DNA from: Nesterenkonia alba DSM 19423
Lineage (GTDB): Bacteria > Actinomycetota > Actinomycetes > Actinomycetales > Micrococcaceae
Direction: 5' to 3'
Length of the DNA stretch: 64,000 nucleotides
Assembly: GCF_000421745.1 (NCBI RefSeq)
Contig: NZ_ATXP01000005.1
Span: 124,001 to 188,000 of the forward strand
Shown here one piece after another: positions 17,607 to 26,437 of this stretch; within the stretch, counting starts at the first letter, position 1; each line of letters begins with the position of its first letter. Below the pieces are notes generated by a model. It did no database searches. It was not told where the DNA came from and saw only the letters and a program-made list of their open reading frames with translations. The position numbers were made by a program, and so were the translations under genes.

Positions 17607-18461
17607 GTGGGACGAACCACTGCACCGGAGCTGCCGGTGCGGGTGCTGAAGAAGGTGACACCGACTGTGGGGATGTTCCAGACTGAGGGTGCCCAGCTGG
17701 CCTATGAGCTCGACTCCCGAGGGTTGGGGGACTCTGCGCCGGTCTTTGTGCAGATGCACGGGCTGACCTCCTCGGCCTGGCGGGAACACCGGGCCGGGCT
17801 CGATGTCACCGGGGAGCTGACCGGTTGCCGGGTGTTGCGCTACGACGCCCGTGGCCATGGTTTCTCCACCGGGCGCCCGGTGCCGTATGACTACGTGTGG
17901 CCGCGTCTGGCCAGTGATCTGCTTGCTCTGTTGGACCACGTGGCCCCCGATCAGCGGGTCCATGCTGCCGGGCCCTCGATGGGGACCGCGACTCTGCTGT
18001 ACGCCGCGTTGGCGGACCCGGAGCGCTTTGCCACTGTCACCCTGATGGTCCCGCCCACCGCCTGGGAGACCCGGCTCGCTCAAAGCGAGTCTTACCGGGC
18101 CTCAGCGGATCTGGTGGAGGAGGAAGGGATCGGTGCCTTTGTGCGGGTGAGTCAGAGTGTGCTGCCGCCCCCGGCACTGGCCGACCGGCCCAAGGAGAAA
18201 GTCCCTGCGGTGAGTCAGGAACTGTTGCCTTCGATCTTCCGGGGGGCGGCGATGACCGATCTGCCGCCCAAGGAGCAGGTGGCCGGTCTTCGGATTCCGG
18301 CTCAGATCCTTGCGTGGGTCGATGACCACGCCCACCCGGTTTCCACGGCGGAGGAACTGCACCGGCTGCTGCCGGTGTCCCAGCTGAGCATCGCCGAAAC
18401 CCCAGAGGATCTGCAGACCTGGCCACGGCGGACTGCCCGGTTCGTGGAACAGTACAGCTGA
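17607..18461 (+). CDS. Alpha/beta-fold hydrolase
   Basis: 284 residues from a GTG preceded by GGAG; ATG 17673 is an alternative that starts at MFQTEGAQLAYELD. The fold is recognisable from the oxyanion region QMHGLTSS, the strand VLRYDARGHGFSTGRP and the nucleophile elbow GPSMGTA (Ser). The acid is probably in AWVDDHAHPVS. The usual catalytic histidine before the last helix is not obvious (IAETPEDLQTWP), so activity is uncertain. It is divergent from the condensation-domain gene; a joint role in making and breaking an ester is possible but unsupported. Confidence 0.75.
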   Translation: MGRTTAPELPVRVLKKVTPTVGMFQTEGAQLAYELDSRGLGDSAPVFVQMHGLTSSAWREHRAGLDVTGELTGCRVLRYDARGHGFSTGRPVPYDYVWPRLASDLLALLDHVAPDQRVHAAGPSMGTATLLYAALADPERFATVTLMVPPTAWETRLAQSESYRASADLVEEEGIGAFVRVSQSVLPPPALADRPKEKVPAVSQELLPSIFRGAAMTDLPPKEQVAGLRIPAQILAWVDDHAHPVSTAEELHRLLPVSQLSIAETPEDLQTWPRRTARFVEQYS

Positions 18462-19294
18462 TGCACCAGCGCCTGAGCCGGCACGCCGCACAGGGCTCTG
18501 CAGAGGAATGTGTAGATCGGCTCAGTGCACGGCAGGGGTACGCCGCCGGGGTTCAGAGCCCAGGCTGAGGCGGGCCGGATCGCCGGGCCGCCGAGGCCCG
18601 CGAACAGGTCCGGCGTACCCGGCAGGATCACGACGCCGGTGTGTGGGCGGGGCCGTGATCCCCTTCCCTACGCCGAGTCCCCGGCGATCCGGATCGTGGC
18701 GTCCTCATCGTGGGCGCCACAGCTGCCCTGTCCCTCGAGAGCCGCCATCTGATGGCTCTCAGTCCGGTCATGAGGCTCGACCAGTGGGGCGGATGCGCGC
18801 TGGCAGATGGTGCCAGCCAATACCCGCCCAGTGGAGGGACGCCTCACACTGTAGGTCCACTTCCGGCACTGGAGCAATACCTCATCTCACACGCCCTGTG
18901 GAGAAAATGTGAACTGCGCGGCGTGTCCTGTGAACTACCTGGGGGAACACCTGTGGACCACTATCCACAGATAGGTGATATCTGGCGCTGACCAGCAGTT
19001 TTGCGGGCTCGCGCCTGTGCATTCAACTTTTTTGGCGGTAGATTTCGCCAGGTGTCAGACAGTTGCTCAGCGGGCTTCGGGGGTGTATAGATTCCTCAGG
19101 GACACCACGGCCCGGAAAGTTTTCCACAGGCAATCCACATGCTGGGGAGCGCGCTCTGTCCGCGGGTGTACCAGCAACGCCCCACGTCAGTCCCCCATCA
19201 GTCGCCGACCCGGAGGTGTCTCAGGCTGCGGGGGTACATTGGACAGTCCCTTCAGCTTGAGCCCACCACACTGCTTCGAGGAGGTCACCGCCGC
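18462..19294. other. Long non-coding region upstream of dnaB with DnaA-box-like sites
   Basis: I see no convincing gene in these 833 bp; the short frames lack family motifs and good starts. The right-hand half has clustered TCCACA elements. CTGTGGA-N6-TCCACAG forms an inverted repeat at 18951-18970, TTTTCCACA at 19120-19128 fits the DnaA-box consensus TTWTNCACA, and CTATCCACA (18961) and CAATCCACA (19131) are near matches. DnaA may control dnaB here. The left half (18462-18890) shows nothing I can interpret. Confidence 0.5.
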
Positions 19295-20656
19295 GTGAGC
19301 CTGGACACCTACGATCCCTCCACCGGAGCTGGGGCGGAGTCCCGCACTCCGCCACAGGACATTGTTGCCGAGCAGTCAGTGCTCGGCGGGATGATGCTGT
19401 CCAAGGACGCCATTGCCGACGTCGTGGAGATTCTGCGGGGTCGGGATTTCTACCGTCCGGCCCACGAGATGATCTTCGATTCGATTGTCGACCTCTACGG
19501 GCGGGGGGAACCCGCCGACGTCGTCACCATCTCCGATGATCTGACAAAGAAGCAGCAGCTGCAGCGCATTGGCGGCCCGGCGTACCTGCACAACCTCTCG
19601 CAGACTGTCCCCACGGCCTCGAACGCGGCCTTCTACGCTGAGATCGTCCGGGATCGGGCGATCCTGCGGCGGCTGGTGGAGGCCGGGACCAAGATCGTGC
19701 AGCTGGGGCACACCGCTGATGGTGAGGTCGAGGGGATCGTCAACCAGGCCCAGGCTGAGATCTACAGTGTGGCGGAGAACCGGCAGGCCACTGATTACCT
19801 GCCGCTTTCTGAGGTGTTGGCACCGACCATCGAGGAAATCGAGACCAACGCCGCCTCCGATGGGATGCTCACCGGGATTCCCACCGGGTTCCGGGACCTC
19901 GATGAGCTGACCCACGGTTTCCACGGTGGGCAGCTGGTCGTCATCGCCGCTCGCCCGGCCATGGGTAAATCCGTACTGGCGTTGGACTTCTCCCGCTCGG
20001 CGGCGGTGGCGAATAACCTGCCCACGGCGTTCTTCTCCTTGGAGATGGGGAAAACGGAGATCGTGATGCGGTTGCTCGCCGCCGAATCCCGAGTGCTCTT
20101 TGGAGACCTACGGAAGGGCAACCTCCAGGACGCTGACTGGGAGAAGATCTCCCAGGCGGTGGACAAGCTTGACTCCGTGCCGCTGTACATCGACGACTCC
20201 CCGAATCTCTCGCTCATGGAGATCCGGGCCAAGTGCCGCCGACTCAAACAGCGCAACGGGCTGAAGATGGTGGTGGTCGACTACCTACAGCTGATGGCTT
20301 CCGGCCGGCGGGTGGAGTCCCGCCAGCAGGAAGTCGCGGAGTTCTCCCGAACGCTGAAGCTCTTGGCCAAGGAACTCGACGTCCCGATCATCGCGCTCTC
20401 CCAGCTCAACCGCGGTTCCGAACAGCGTCCGGATAAGAAACCGCAGGTCTCGGATCTGCGTGAATCAGGCTCCATCGAGCAGGACGCCGATATGGTCATG
20501 CTGCTGCACCGCCCGGAGGTCTACGACAAGGAGACCGAGCGGGCCGGGGAGGCCGACATCATCGTGGCGAAGAACCGTAATGGGCCCACCCGTGACGTCG
20601 TCGTCGCCTTCCAGGGTCACTACCAGCGTTTCCAGGACATGGCCCGGGACTTCTGA
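19295..20656 (+). CDS. dnaB: Replicative DNA helicase DnaB
   Basis: 453 residues, normal length with no intein. The N-terminal DnaB domain (PPQDIVAEQSVLGGMMLSKD) is followed by the RecA-like ATPase with Walker A ARPAMGKS, Walker B MVVVDYLQLM and the ALSQLNRGSEQRPDKKPQVS segment. It unwinds DNA ahead of the replisome. The GTG at 19295, behind CGAGGAGG, is chosen; the open frame upstream to 19139 lacks homology. Synteny with rplI is conserved but interrupted by 16 kb. Confidence 0.96.
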   Translation: MSLDTYDPSTGAGAESRTPPQDIVAEQSVLGGMMLSKDAIADVVEILRGRDFYRPAHEMIFDSIVDLYGRGEPADVVTISDDLTKKQQLQRIGGPAYLHNLSQTVPTASNAAFYAEIVRDRAILRRLVEAGTKIVQLGHTADGEVEGIVNQAQAEIYSVAENRQATDYLPLSEVLAPTIEEIETNAASDGMLTGIPTGFRDLDELTHGFHGGQLVVIAARPAMGKSVLALDFSRSAAVANNLPTAFFSLEMGKTEIVMRLLAAESRVLFGDLRKGNLQDADWEKISQAVDKLDSVPLYIDDSPNLSLMEIRAKCRRLKQRNGLKMVVVDYLQLMASGRRVESRQQEVAEFSRTLKLLAKELDVPIIALSQLNRGSEQRPDKKPQVSDLRESGSIEQDADMVMLLHRPEVYDKETERAGEADIIVAKNRNGPTRDVVVAFQGHYQRFQDMARDF

Positions 20657-20744
20657 GCCGACTGATAAGGAGACTGGCTCCTATGCCGGCTTGGATGTCC
20701 CGGACCATTCCCGCTGGGCCTTAAGCCATGCGGCTGGGTGTTGC

Positions 20745-22082
20745 TCAGCTGGCGGCTTCGATCTTGTCCATCTGCTCGCCGATGACGTCCTCGAGCTGCT
20801 CGTCGGTGACATCCACTGCGGTGACCCACACGAGGTTCTCCCCCATGTCCATGGAGAGGCTGACGTATTCCCAGACATCGGCACCGGGCTCGCGTTCGGC
20901 GACACCTCGCACCCCGTCGATCTCGATGAAGCCGATTTCCACATCGAGCTCGTCGACGGAGACATCGCAGTACTCAGCGGCGTCATCCCAGATGGCGTCG
21001 GTCTCCGGTGCCTCGTTGAGGCTGACAATGCCGATGTTGATGTAACTGTCACCCTCGTAGAAGGCGTCGACATCGGCTGCGGCGGACTCGCTGGTGTTCA
21101 TATCACCCAGCGGGACTGTGGTGTCGCTGCAGTCGACGAACTGCTCGGCGTCAGGGTCGCCGAGTTGCTCAGCACCCTCGCGGGCGTCATCGACGGTCTG
21201 CTGGTCGGGCCAGCCCTCAACCCAGTTGAGGAACCACTGTGTGCCGGTGTTGATCTGGTGGCTGGTGACGTCAGAGGGCATCTCGTTCTCCTCCAGCAGC
21301 AGTTCTTCGATCTGCTGCTGGGTCAGCGGTTCATTGGTGTCGATGTCCTCGTCACCGTCGTCTTGGTCCTCGTCTTCATCATCACCGAAGCCGCCTTCAT
21401 CCTCGTCATCCTCGTCGCCGTTGTCATCCTCGTCATCAGGCAGCTCGTCGGTGTCGTCGTCCTCGTCGTCCTCCTCAACGGGTTCGGCGGGACCCTCCTC
21501 CACCGGGGTGCCGTCTTCCTCGTCGTCTCCGCCGAGGAAGGCGAAGAGCGCGATGATGAGCCCGACGACGCCGATGAGGGCGACCACGAGCACGCCGACC
21601 AGGATCCAGACGAGGTTGTTTTTCTTCTTCGGCTCACCGGGTTGACCATCCGGTCCGGTGGGCCCGCCGGGTCCACCCCCTGGCCCGCCCGGGCCGTAGG
21701 GGCCAGGAGGACCCAGCGGAGCGCCAGGGCCGACCGGAGGGGCTCCGTGCGGCTGGCTGCCATACCCGGGCTGACCCGGCTGCGGATACGGCGGCTGCCC
21801 CTGGGGTGGCTGATGCTGCGGTGGTCCCTGAGTCGGCGGGCCGGGTTGCCCACTGTGTGGTTGCCCACTGTGCGCTGGGCCCCCGGGACCCTGAGGCCCG
21901 CTGGGGCCCTGAGGATTCTGTCCCTGGGGGTTCTGGTTCTCAGCTGGGGGGTTTTGTCCGTGACCCTGGGGGGACTGGCCAGGGCCTGGGCGCTGGGCCC
22001 CGAAGGATTGCTCCCCGTTGTGTTGCGGGCCGGAGCCCTGCTGAGGGTTGGCAGATCCGCTGCTTCCGTACTCTTCGGTCAT
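20745..22082 (-). CDS. Membrane-anchored protein with Pro/Gly-rich cytoplasmic and highly acidic extracellular regions
   Basis: 445 residues. About 145 N-terminal residues are rich in Pro, Gly and Gln (repeats such as GQPHSGQPG). A single membrane span follows (NNLVWILVGVLVVALIGVVG), then about 60 residues that are almost all Asp and Glu, then a globular C-terminal domain of about 180 residues (QQIEELLLEENEMPSDVTSH, and later ADVDAFYEGDSYINIGIVSL). The domain layout resembles actinobacterial cell-envelope proteins of the sensor/lipoprotein type, but I do not recognise the C-terminal family. The first of three small membrane genes on this strand. An open frame across it on the plus strand is a shadow of the repetitive sequence. 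Confidence 0.75.
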   Translation of the reverse strand: MTEEYGSSGSANPQQGSGPQHNGEQSFGAQRPGPGQSPQGHGQNPPAENQNPQGQNPQGPSGPQGPGGPAHSGQPHSGQPGPPTQGPPQHQPPQGQPPYPQPGQPGYGSQPHGAPPVGPGAPLGPPGPYGPGGPGGGPGGPTGPDGQPGEPKKKNNLVWILVGVLVVALIGVVGLIIALFAFLGGDDEEDGTPVEEGPAEPVEEDDEDDDTDELPDDEDDNGDEDDEDEGGFGDDEDEDQDDGDEDIDTNEPLTQQQIEELLLEENEMPSDVTSHQINTGTQWFLNWVEGWPDQQTVDDAREGAEQLGDPDAEQFVDCSDTTVPLGDMNTSESAAADVDAFYEGDSYINIGIVSLNEAPETDAIWDDAAEYCDVSVDELDVEIGFIEIDGVRGVAEREPGADVWEYVSLSMDMGENLVWVTAVDVTDEQLEDVIGEQMDKIEAAS

Positions 22083-22187
22083 CTGAAGTACTCCGTTCTA
22101 GGTGCTCGTTACTCACGGGGAGCTATGAGCAACCCTATTAACGGGACTGAACGGTTACTGGATGCGGTCTGGACGGCAGGTAACGAT

Positions 22188-22601
22188 TTACAGGGCGGCG
22201 ATGATCTGGTCAAGAAAAAGAAAACCGAGGGCTCCGTAGAGAAAACCGATCCACAGGGCATGGGTGAGGCTGCGCCAGAACTGCCCAGTGGCGATGAGCA
22301 TCCCAAAGGCGGCCGGCAAGCAGGCCAAGATATAACCGCCGACTAAGAACCACAGCCCGGTCCACTCGAAGTAACTGAGCATGTAGACACCCAGGCCGAT
22401 ACACATAATCATCGTGGCCTCAAAGAGCAGGGCAGCGATGATGAGGGCAGTGACCACCGCCCACAGGTAGCGGGCGTAGGTGAGCTTGCTGCGGCCCTGG
22501 TGCTGAGGGTTGCGTGGGCTGGTATTCCGCGGGTTCGTTGAGCCCGCCGCAGTGCGTTGTCGGCGTGGAGACGCCGTGGGCTTCTTCTTTTTCCTGCTCA
22601 T
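22188..22601 (-). CDS. Small integral membrane protein, unknown function
   Basis: 137 residues. A basic N-terminus (MSRKKKKPTASPRRQRTAAG) is followed by about four hydrophobic segments (YLWAVVTALIIAALLFEATM; LGVYMLSYFEWTGLWFLVGG; ILACLPAAFGMLIAT; GFLYGALGFLFLDQIIAAL). I do not recognise a family. It lies between two other membrane genes on the same strand. Confidence 0.7.
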   Translation of the reverse strand: MSRKKKKPTASPRRQRTAAGSTNPRNTSPRNPQHQGRSKLTYARYLWAVVTALIIAALLFEATMIMCIGLGVYMLSYFEWTGLWFLVGGYILACLPAAFGMLIATGQFWRSLTHALWIGFLYGALGFLFLDQIIAAL

Positions 22602-22643
22602 CGCCGGGCCAGCTTATCGCCCGGCGGTGACACGGTCGGTGCG

Positions 22644-22859
22644 TCAGTACCCGCTGAGATAGGGCAGCATCAGCACCAGCAACATCAGCCCCACGCCGAT
22701 GGCCAGCGTGATGCCTACGGCGCGGTTGGATGCGGACAGGCCAAGGTCCAGATCCTCGGCACCGTCGCGGGACGGGGGATGCTTCGGTTGCCGCTCCCGG
22801 GCTCGCGGCGGGGAGCGGAACTCAAGGCGGGTGTCGTGTTCGGACTCCTGGGACGTCAT
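22644..22859 (-). CDS. Small single-span membrane protein, unknown function
   Basis: 71 residues. A charged N-terminal half (RLEFRSPPRARERQPKHPPS) is followed by one C-terminal span (VGITLAIGVGLMLLVLMLPY). It could be a tail-anchored protein. It is first in the minus-strand run with the genes at 22188 and 20745. The 173 bp between it and galK hold nothing I can identify. Confidence 0.6.
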   Translation of the reverse strand: MTSQESEHDTRLEFRSPPRARERQPKHPPSRDGAEDLDLGLSASNRAVGITLAIGVGLMLLVLMLPYLSGY

Positions 22860-23032
22860 GCGGACCTCCGCTACTGCGGTATAGGGTCGTTCGTCTGCGG
22901 TCTGGTCTGAGTTGACTGTAAGTACCTACGCTGGAAGACACCTTGGCAACAGGTAAAACTTCCCCTCGGCCTTCGATTCAGCCTGGAAACGCTCTGAGAG
23001 CGCTGCCGGAGTGAGCCTGGTGGCAGGCCCGG

Positions 23033-24400
23033 TCAGAGCGCGTGAGCGGGACCGGAGGGGACCACCTCGATGAAGCGGATACCGGCATCAAGGTGAGCAA
23101 GTGTGGTCGTGATCTGTTCCACGGAGGCCTCCGGAGCCAGGACCAGTACGGAGCCGCCGAATCCCCCGCCGATGAGTCGCGCCCCGGTGGCTCCGCGGCG
23201 TAAGGCCGCATCGACAATCCGGTCCGCCAGAGGGAAGCTGACCTCAGCGTCCTCGCGCATGCTGTTGTGCCCGGCGGTCATCGTCTCCCCCAGATCCGCG
23301 GCGGTGTGGTCCACCCCGCGGGCTTCATCGGCGAAGTGCCGGTGCAGCCGTTCGGAGCGGACCATCTCGGTGAGCGCATGCCGTAGCCGACGCCGCACCG
23401 CAAGCGGCTCACGGCCTGCGAAGTCAGCGGTGCCGGCCAGCTCATCGAAACGGGCCAGAACGAGGTCCACGTCATTGAGGGTCGGGCGTGCCGGCAGAGT
23501 GTCCCGCAGCCGGTCGGCCGAGAGAATCCGCATAGCCACCTCAGAGTCGGCTCGGCGAGAACCGAAGGCAGCGGCGGCCAGCTGATGGGGCTGTCCAGTG
23601 TCCACGGCGAACAACCGGTAGCCGCGCAGCAGGAAGGAAATATTCACCCGGGTCAGGGTGAAGTCCCGGCAGTCCAAGGAGATGAGTTTGCCCTCAGCAG
23701 AGCGCAAACTGGTGGTCTGGTCCAGTCCCCCGGTGCCGGCCCCGACGACCTCCACTTCAGCGCGCATGCACGCAGCCGCCAGGGCCGCCCGGCGGGCATC
23801 GGTCAACGCGCGCGTGAGCTCTTCCTCCGGATGGTCGGTGCCCAGGGGAGCGCCGAGAGCCACGCAGGCCAGTGCGGTAGCGCACTCCAAAGCCGCAGAA
23901 GAGGACAGCCCCCCGCCGATGGGCAGGGTGGAACTGATGAGGATATCGGCGCCGAAGCCGGCAGCGATGCGCAGCTGGGGGTCCTCGATCTGACGTAACG
24001 CCCAGAACACTCCGGAGACGTACCGGGTCCAGCTGTGGGCGTCGTCGTGGTCCTCAGCGCGGCTTAAGTGCTGCTGACGGTCAGCGGCAGGTGTGACCGC
24101 ATCCGCGTCGATCTCCACCGGACCGGAGTCCAGGCTGGATTCCAGCGTGCGTAGGCGCAGGACGCCGTCAGTGCGTGGGGCCGCGGCCACATAGGTGCCA
24201 TGGGCCAGAGCCATGGGTAGGCACCGGCCTCCATGGAAATCAATGTGTTCGCCGTTGAGGTTGGCTCGACCCGGGGCGAACCACACCCCGTGGGAGTCCC
24301 TGCCGTATTCAACGCGGAACTGATCGGTCAACATGGTGGCGATCGATGCCGGATCCCCCGCCGAGACCCACCGTGAGCTGCTGATTGACATTGGGCCCAT
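23033..24400 (-). CDS. galK: Galactokinase
   Basis: 455 residues, GHMP kinase superfamily. All three motifs are present: the sugar-binding motif GRANLNGEHIDFHGG, the phosphate loop GGGLSSSAALE and the C-terminal GARLIGGGFGGS. It phosphorylates galactose at C1 with ATP, the first step of the Leloir pathway. Motif 1 has Asn and Phe at positions that are more often Ile and Tyr, so the exact sugar could differ. The ATG at 24400 follows AGGTGG. No galT or galE is adjacent. Confidence 0.85.
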   Translation of the reverse strand: MGPMSISSSRWVSAGDPASIATMLTDQFRVEYGRDSHGVWFAPGRANLNGEHIDFHGGRCLPMALAHGTYVAAAPRTDGVLRLRTLESSLDSGPVEIDADAVTPAADRQQHLSRAEDHDDAHSWTRYVSGVFWALRQIEDPQLRIAAGFGADILISSTLPIGGGLSSSAALECATALACVALGAPLGTDHPEEELTRALTDARRAALAAACMRAEVEVVGAGTGGLDQTTSLRSAEGKLISLDCRDFTLTRVNISFLLRGYRLFAVDTGQPHQLAAAAFGSRRADSEVAMRILSADRLRDTLPARPTLNDVDLVLARFDELAGTADFAGREPLAVRRRLRHALTEMVRSERLHRHFADEARGVDHTAADLGETMTAGHNSMREDAEVSFPLADRIVDAALRRGATGARLIGGGFGGSVLVLAPEASVEQITTTLAHLDAGIRFIEVVPSGPAHAL

Positions 24401-24563
24401 TCTGCCACCTGAACACAGGAGAGAAGACCAGCAACGGGTGGGCCGGAACCCTGGAAACTCTCAGCTGCATGTGGTGTCCTAAACACTGGCACCGGACAGT
24501 GGGATCACTGACGAGTGGTATCAGAACAGTGGCAGTAAGGTCCCGATCGAGAGGAGCACGATC

Positions 24564-24989
24564 ATGGCAGTTGACGTGAAGTACACCGCAGAGGCATTGG
24601 CCACCGGCGGCGGCCGCGAGGGTCAGGCCAAGACAAAGGACGGCGCCCTCGATGTCACCCTGGCCCCGCCCCAGGAGATGGGCGGCTCCGGGGAAGGGGT
24701 CAACCCTGAGCAGCTCTTCGCCACTGGCTGGGCCGCCTGCTTCCTGGGTGCGTTGAAGAAGGTTGCTGGGGATGACTACGACACCACAGACGCCTCCATC
24801 GGCGTGCAAGTGGGCATTGGAGCCGACGACGCCGGCGGATTCGGTTTGGCAGCCACGATTGAGGTGATCCTGCCGAACCTGGAGAAGGCTGCGGCCGAGG
24901 AGCTGGCCGCCAAGGCCCACGACTTCTGCCCTTACTCCAAGGCCACCCGCGGCAATATCGACGTCGAGGTCATCGTCGCCGAGGACTGA
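24564..24989 (+). CDS. ohr: Organic hydroperoxide resistance protein (Ohr/OsmC)
   Basis: 141 residues, Ohr subfamily. The two redox cysteines are in GWAACFLGALKK and HDFCPYSKATRGN. It reduces organic hydroperoxides in the cytoplasm with thiols. The ribosome-binding site GAGAGGAG precedes the ATG. No OhrR-type regulator is adjacent. Upstream there is an inverted repeat CACTG-N8-CAGTG near 24485-24502, which could be an operator. Confidence 0.92.
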   Translation: MAVDVKYTAEALATGGGREGQAKTKDGALDVTLAPPQEMGGSGEGVNPEQLFATGWAACFLGALKKVAGDDYDTTDASIGVQVGIGADDAGGFGLAATIEVILPNLEKAAAEELAAKAHDFCPYSKATRGNIDVEVIVAED

Positions 24990-25057
24990 GCTGTCAGGCA
25001 GTGAAGGGCCAGTCCGGTCAGCGGGCGCTCGGTGAGCACGGGCCCTGTACGGAATCG

Positions 25058-25069
25058 TTCAATATTGAA
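25058..25069. promoter_or_regulatory. Palindromic operator upstream of pirin gene
   Basis: TTCAATATTGAA is a perfect 12-bp palindrome 44 bp upstream of the pirin start. Its layout matches MarR/HxlR-type operators and is close to the core of the palindrome at 16073-16084. Confidence 0.5.
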
Positions 25070-25112
25070 AGACTAGGGCGAGTCACCGTTCCCCACGCCG
25101 GATGGAGGGCTG

Positions 25113-26345
25113 ATGAGCAGCACCGAGACCCAGCCCGAAGAGCAGGTGTGCATCAACGGGCCCTACACGCCGGATAATCTGCCCGGCCCTGCCCGCGCCA
25201 GACGGGTGCCCGCCTCCGGGGAATTGAGTCCCGGCATCACCCACACTGATGCCGGGGTGCAACTGTTGGAACCCCGTGAGGTGCCATTGGGTGGCCCCCG
25301 GGCCATGACTGTGCGCCGCACCCTGCCTCAACGGGCCCGCTCACTGGTGGGGGCCTGGTGCTTCCTGGACTTCTACGGTCCCGACGACCTCACCGAGTCA
25401 ACCCCCATGCGGGTGCCGCGTCACCCGCACACCGGATTGGCCACCTGCTCCTGGCTGTTCTCCGGACGGATCGACCACCTCGACTCCGCGGGGAACTGGG
25501 CTACCGTCCGTCCCGGAGAGGTCGCTCTGATGAACGCCGGCCGGGGCATCAGCCACTCCGAATACTCCACTGCGGATACGCGCACGCTGCATGGTGCCCA
25601 GCTCTGGTACGCCTTCCCCGAGGCTCACCGCTTCAGCCCGCCCAGCCTGGAGACCCACACCCCCGAACCGGTCACCGGTCCTGGCTGGCAGGCCACCGTG
25701 TTCCTCGGTGAACTACTGGGCTCGCGTTCCCCGGTGCACACCTACATTCCCCTGACCGGGGTGGAGCTGCGGCTAGAGCCCGGTACTTCCCTGGATATCG
25801 AGGTCCCCGCCGAGCACGAACACGGTCTGCTCCACGTGAACGGCGCGGTCAGTCTCAACGGGTGTGATGTCCCTGCTGACCACCTAGCCGTCGTCGACCC
25901 CGGAGCCACCAGCCTGCGCATTACCGCCGGTGGTGAACCCGTCCTCGCCCTGCTCATCGGTGGCGAGCCTCTCGGCGAGCAGATCGTGATGTGGTGGAAC
26001 TTCGTGGGCCGCAGCCATGAAGAGATTGCCGCCTACCGTGCCGCCTACCAGTCGGAGATGGGATTCGAAGCGCCCGACGACGCCTCTCCGCTGAAGGGTC
26101 AGATCCCGGCAGAGACCACCTCACTTCAGGAAAGAGCTGCTCACGCCGATGGCACCCAGCACCAGGTCGACGTCGAACCCGGCGCCCTCGGTGAACCGCT
26201 CAGCGGCCAGCTGCGCGATCAGTTACGTGGCGCCCAGTACAGCGACGGGCGGCCCTTCCCGCAGTTCGGCGACTTCCCGCCCGGTCAGCACCCCCCGCTG
26301 CCGGCGCCTGCGCTGCCGAATACCCGGATGAAGCCCCGCGGCTGA
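25113..26345 (+). CDS. Pirin family protein
   Basis: 410 residues, a bicupin. The N-terminal metal-binding cupin has the HPH motif in VPRHPHTGLATCSWLFSG and the GRGISHSEYS segment. The C-terminal cupin includes the PLGEQIVMWWNFVGRSHEEI stretch typical of bacterial pirins. Some relatives are quercetin dioxygenases; the function of most is unknown. It is longer than usual (about 300) owing to an N-terminal extension and an 80-residue, Pro-rich C-terminal tail. It ends before a strong terminator. Confidence 0.88.
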   Translation: MSSTETQPEEQVCINGPYTPDNLPGPARARRVPASGELSPGITHTDAGVQLLEPREVPLGGPRAMTVRRTLPQRARSLVGAWCFLDFYGPDDLTESTPMRVPRHPHTGLATCSWLFSGRIDHLDSAGNWATVRPGEVALMNAGRGISHSEYSTADTRTLHGAQLWYAFPEAHRFSPPSLETHTPEPVTGPGWQATVFLGELLGSRSPVHTYIPLTGVELRLEPGTSLDIEVPAEHEHGLLHVNGAVSLNGCDVPADHLAVVDPGATSLRITAGGEPVLALLIGGEPLGEQIVMWWNFVGRSHEEIAAYRAAYQSEMGFEAPDDASPLKGQIPAETTSLQERAAHADGTQHQVDVEPGALGEPLSGQLRDQLRGAQYSDGRPFPQFGDFPPGQHPPLPAPALPNTRMKPRG

Positions 26346-26382
26346 GCGGCTGGCCACCTGCCGTCTGCCACGTATCCTGGGC

Positions 26383-26428
26383 ACGCAAAGAGCCCGCCCC
26401 ACTGATGTGGACGGCGGGCTCTTTGCGT
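26383..26428. terminator. Bidirectional terminator hairpin
   Basis: A perfect 16-bp inverted repeat, ACGCAAAGAGCCCGCC and GGCGGGCTCTTTGCGT, with a 14-nt loop. It serves the converging pirin and DUF4190 genes. Confidence 0.88.
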
Positions 26429-26437
26429 GTGACGGAT

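Noticed and set aside
18462-18890. Possible degraded gene upstream of dnaB
   Set aside because: Several short frames overlap, but none shows family motifs, a good start or a consistent codon pattern.
20460-22346. Plus-strand open frame of 628 codons after dnaB
   Set aside because: Begins inside dnaB in another frame and runs antisense to the acidic membrane protein; no domain, no ribosome-binding site.
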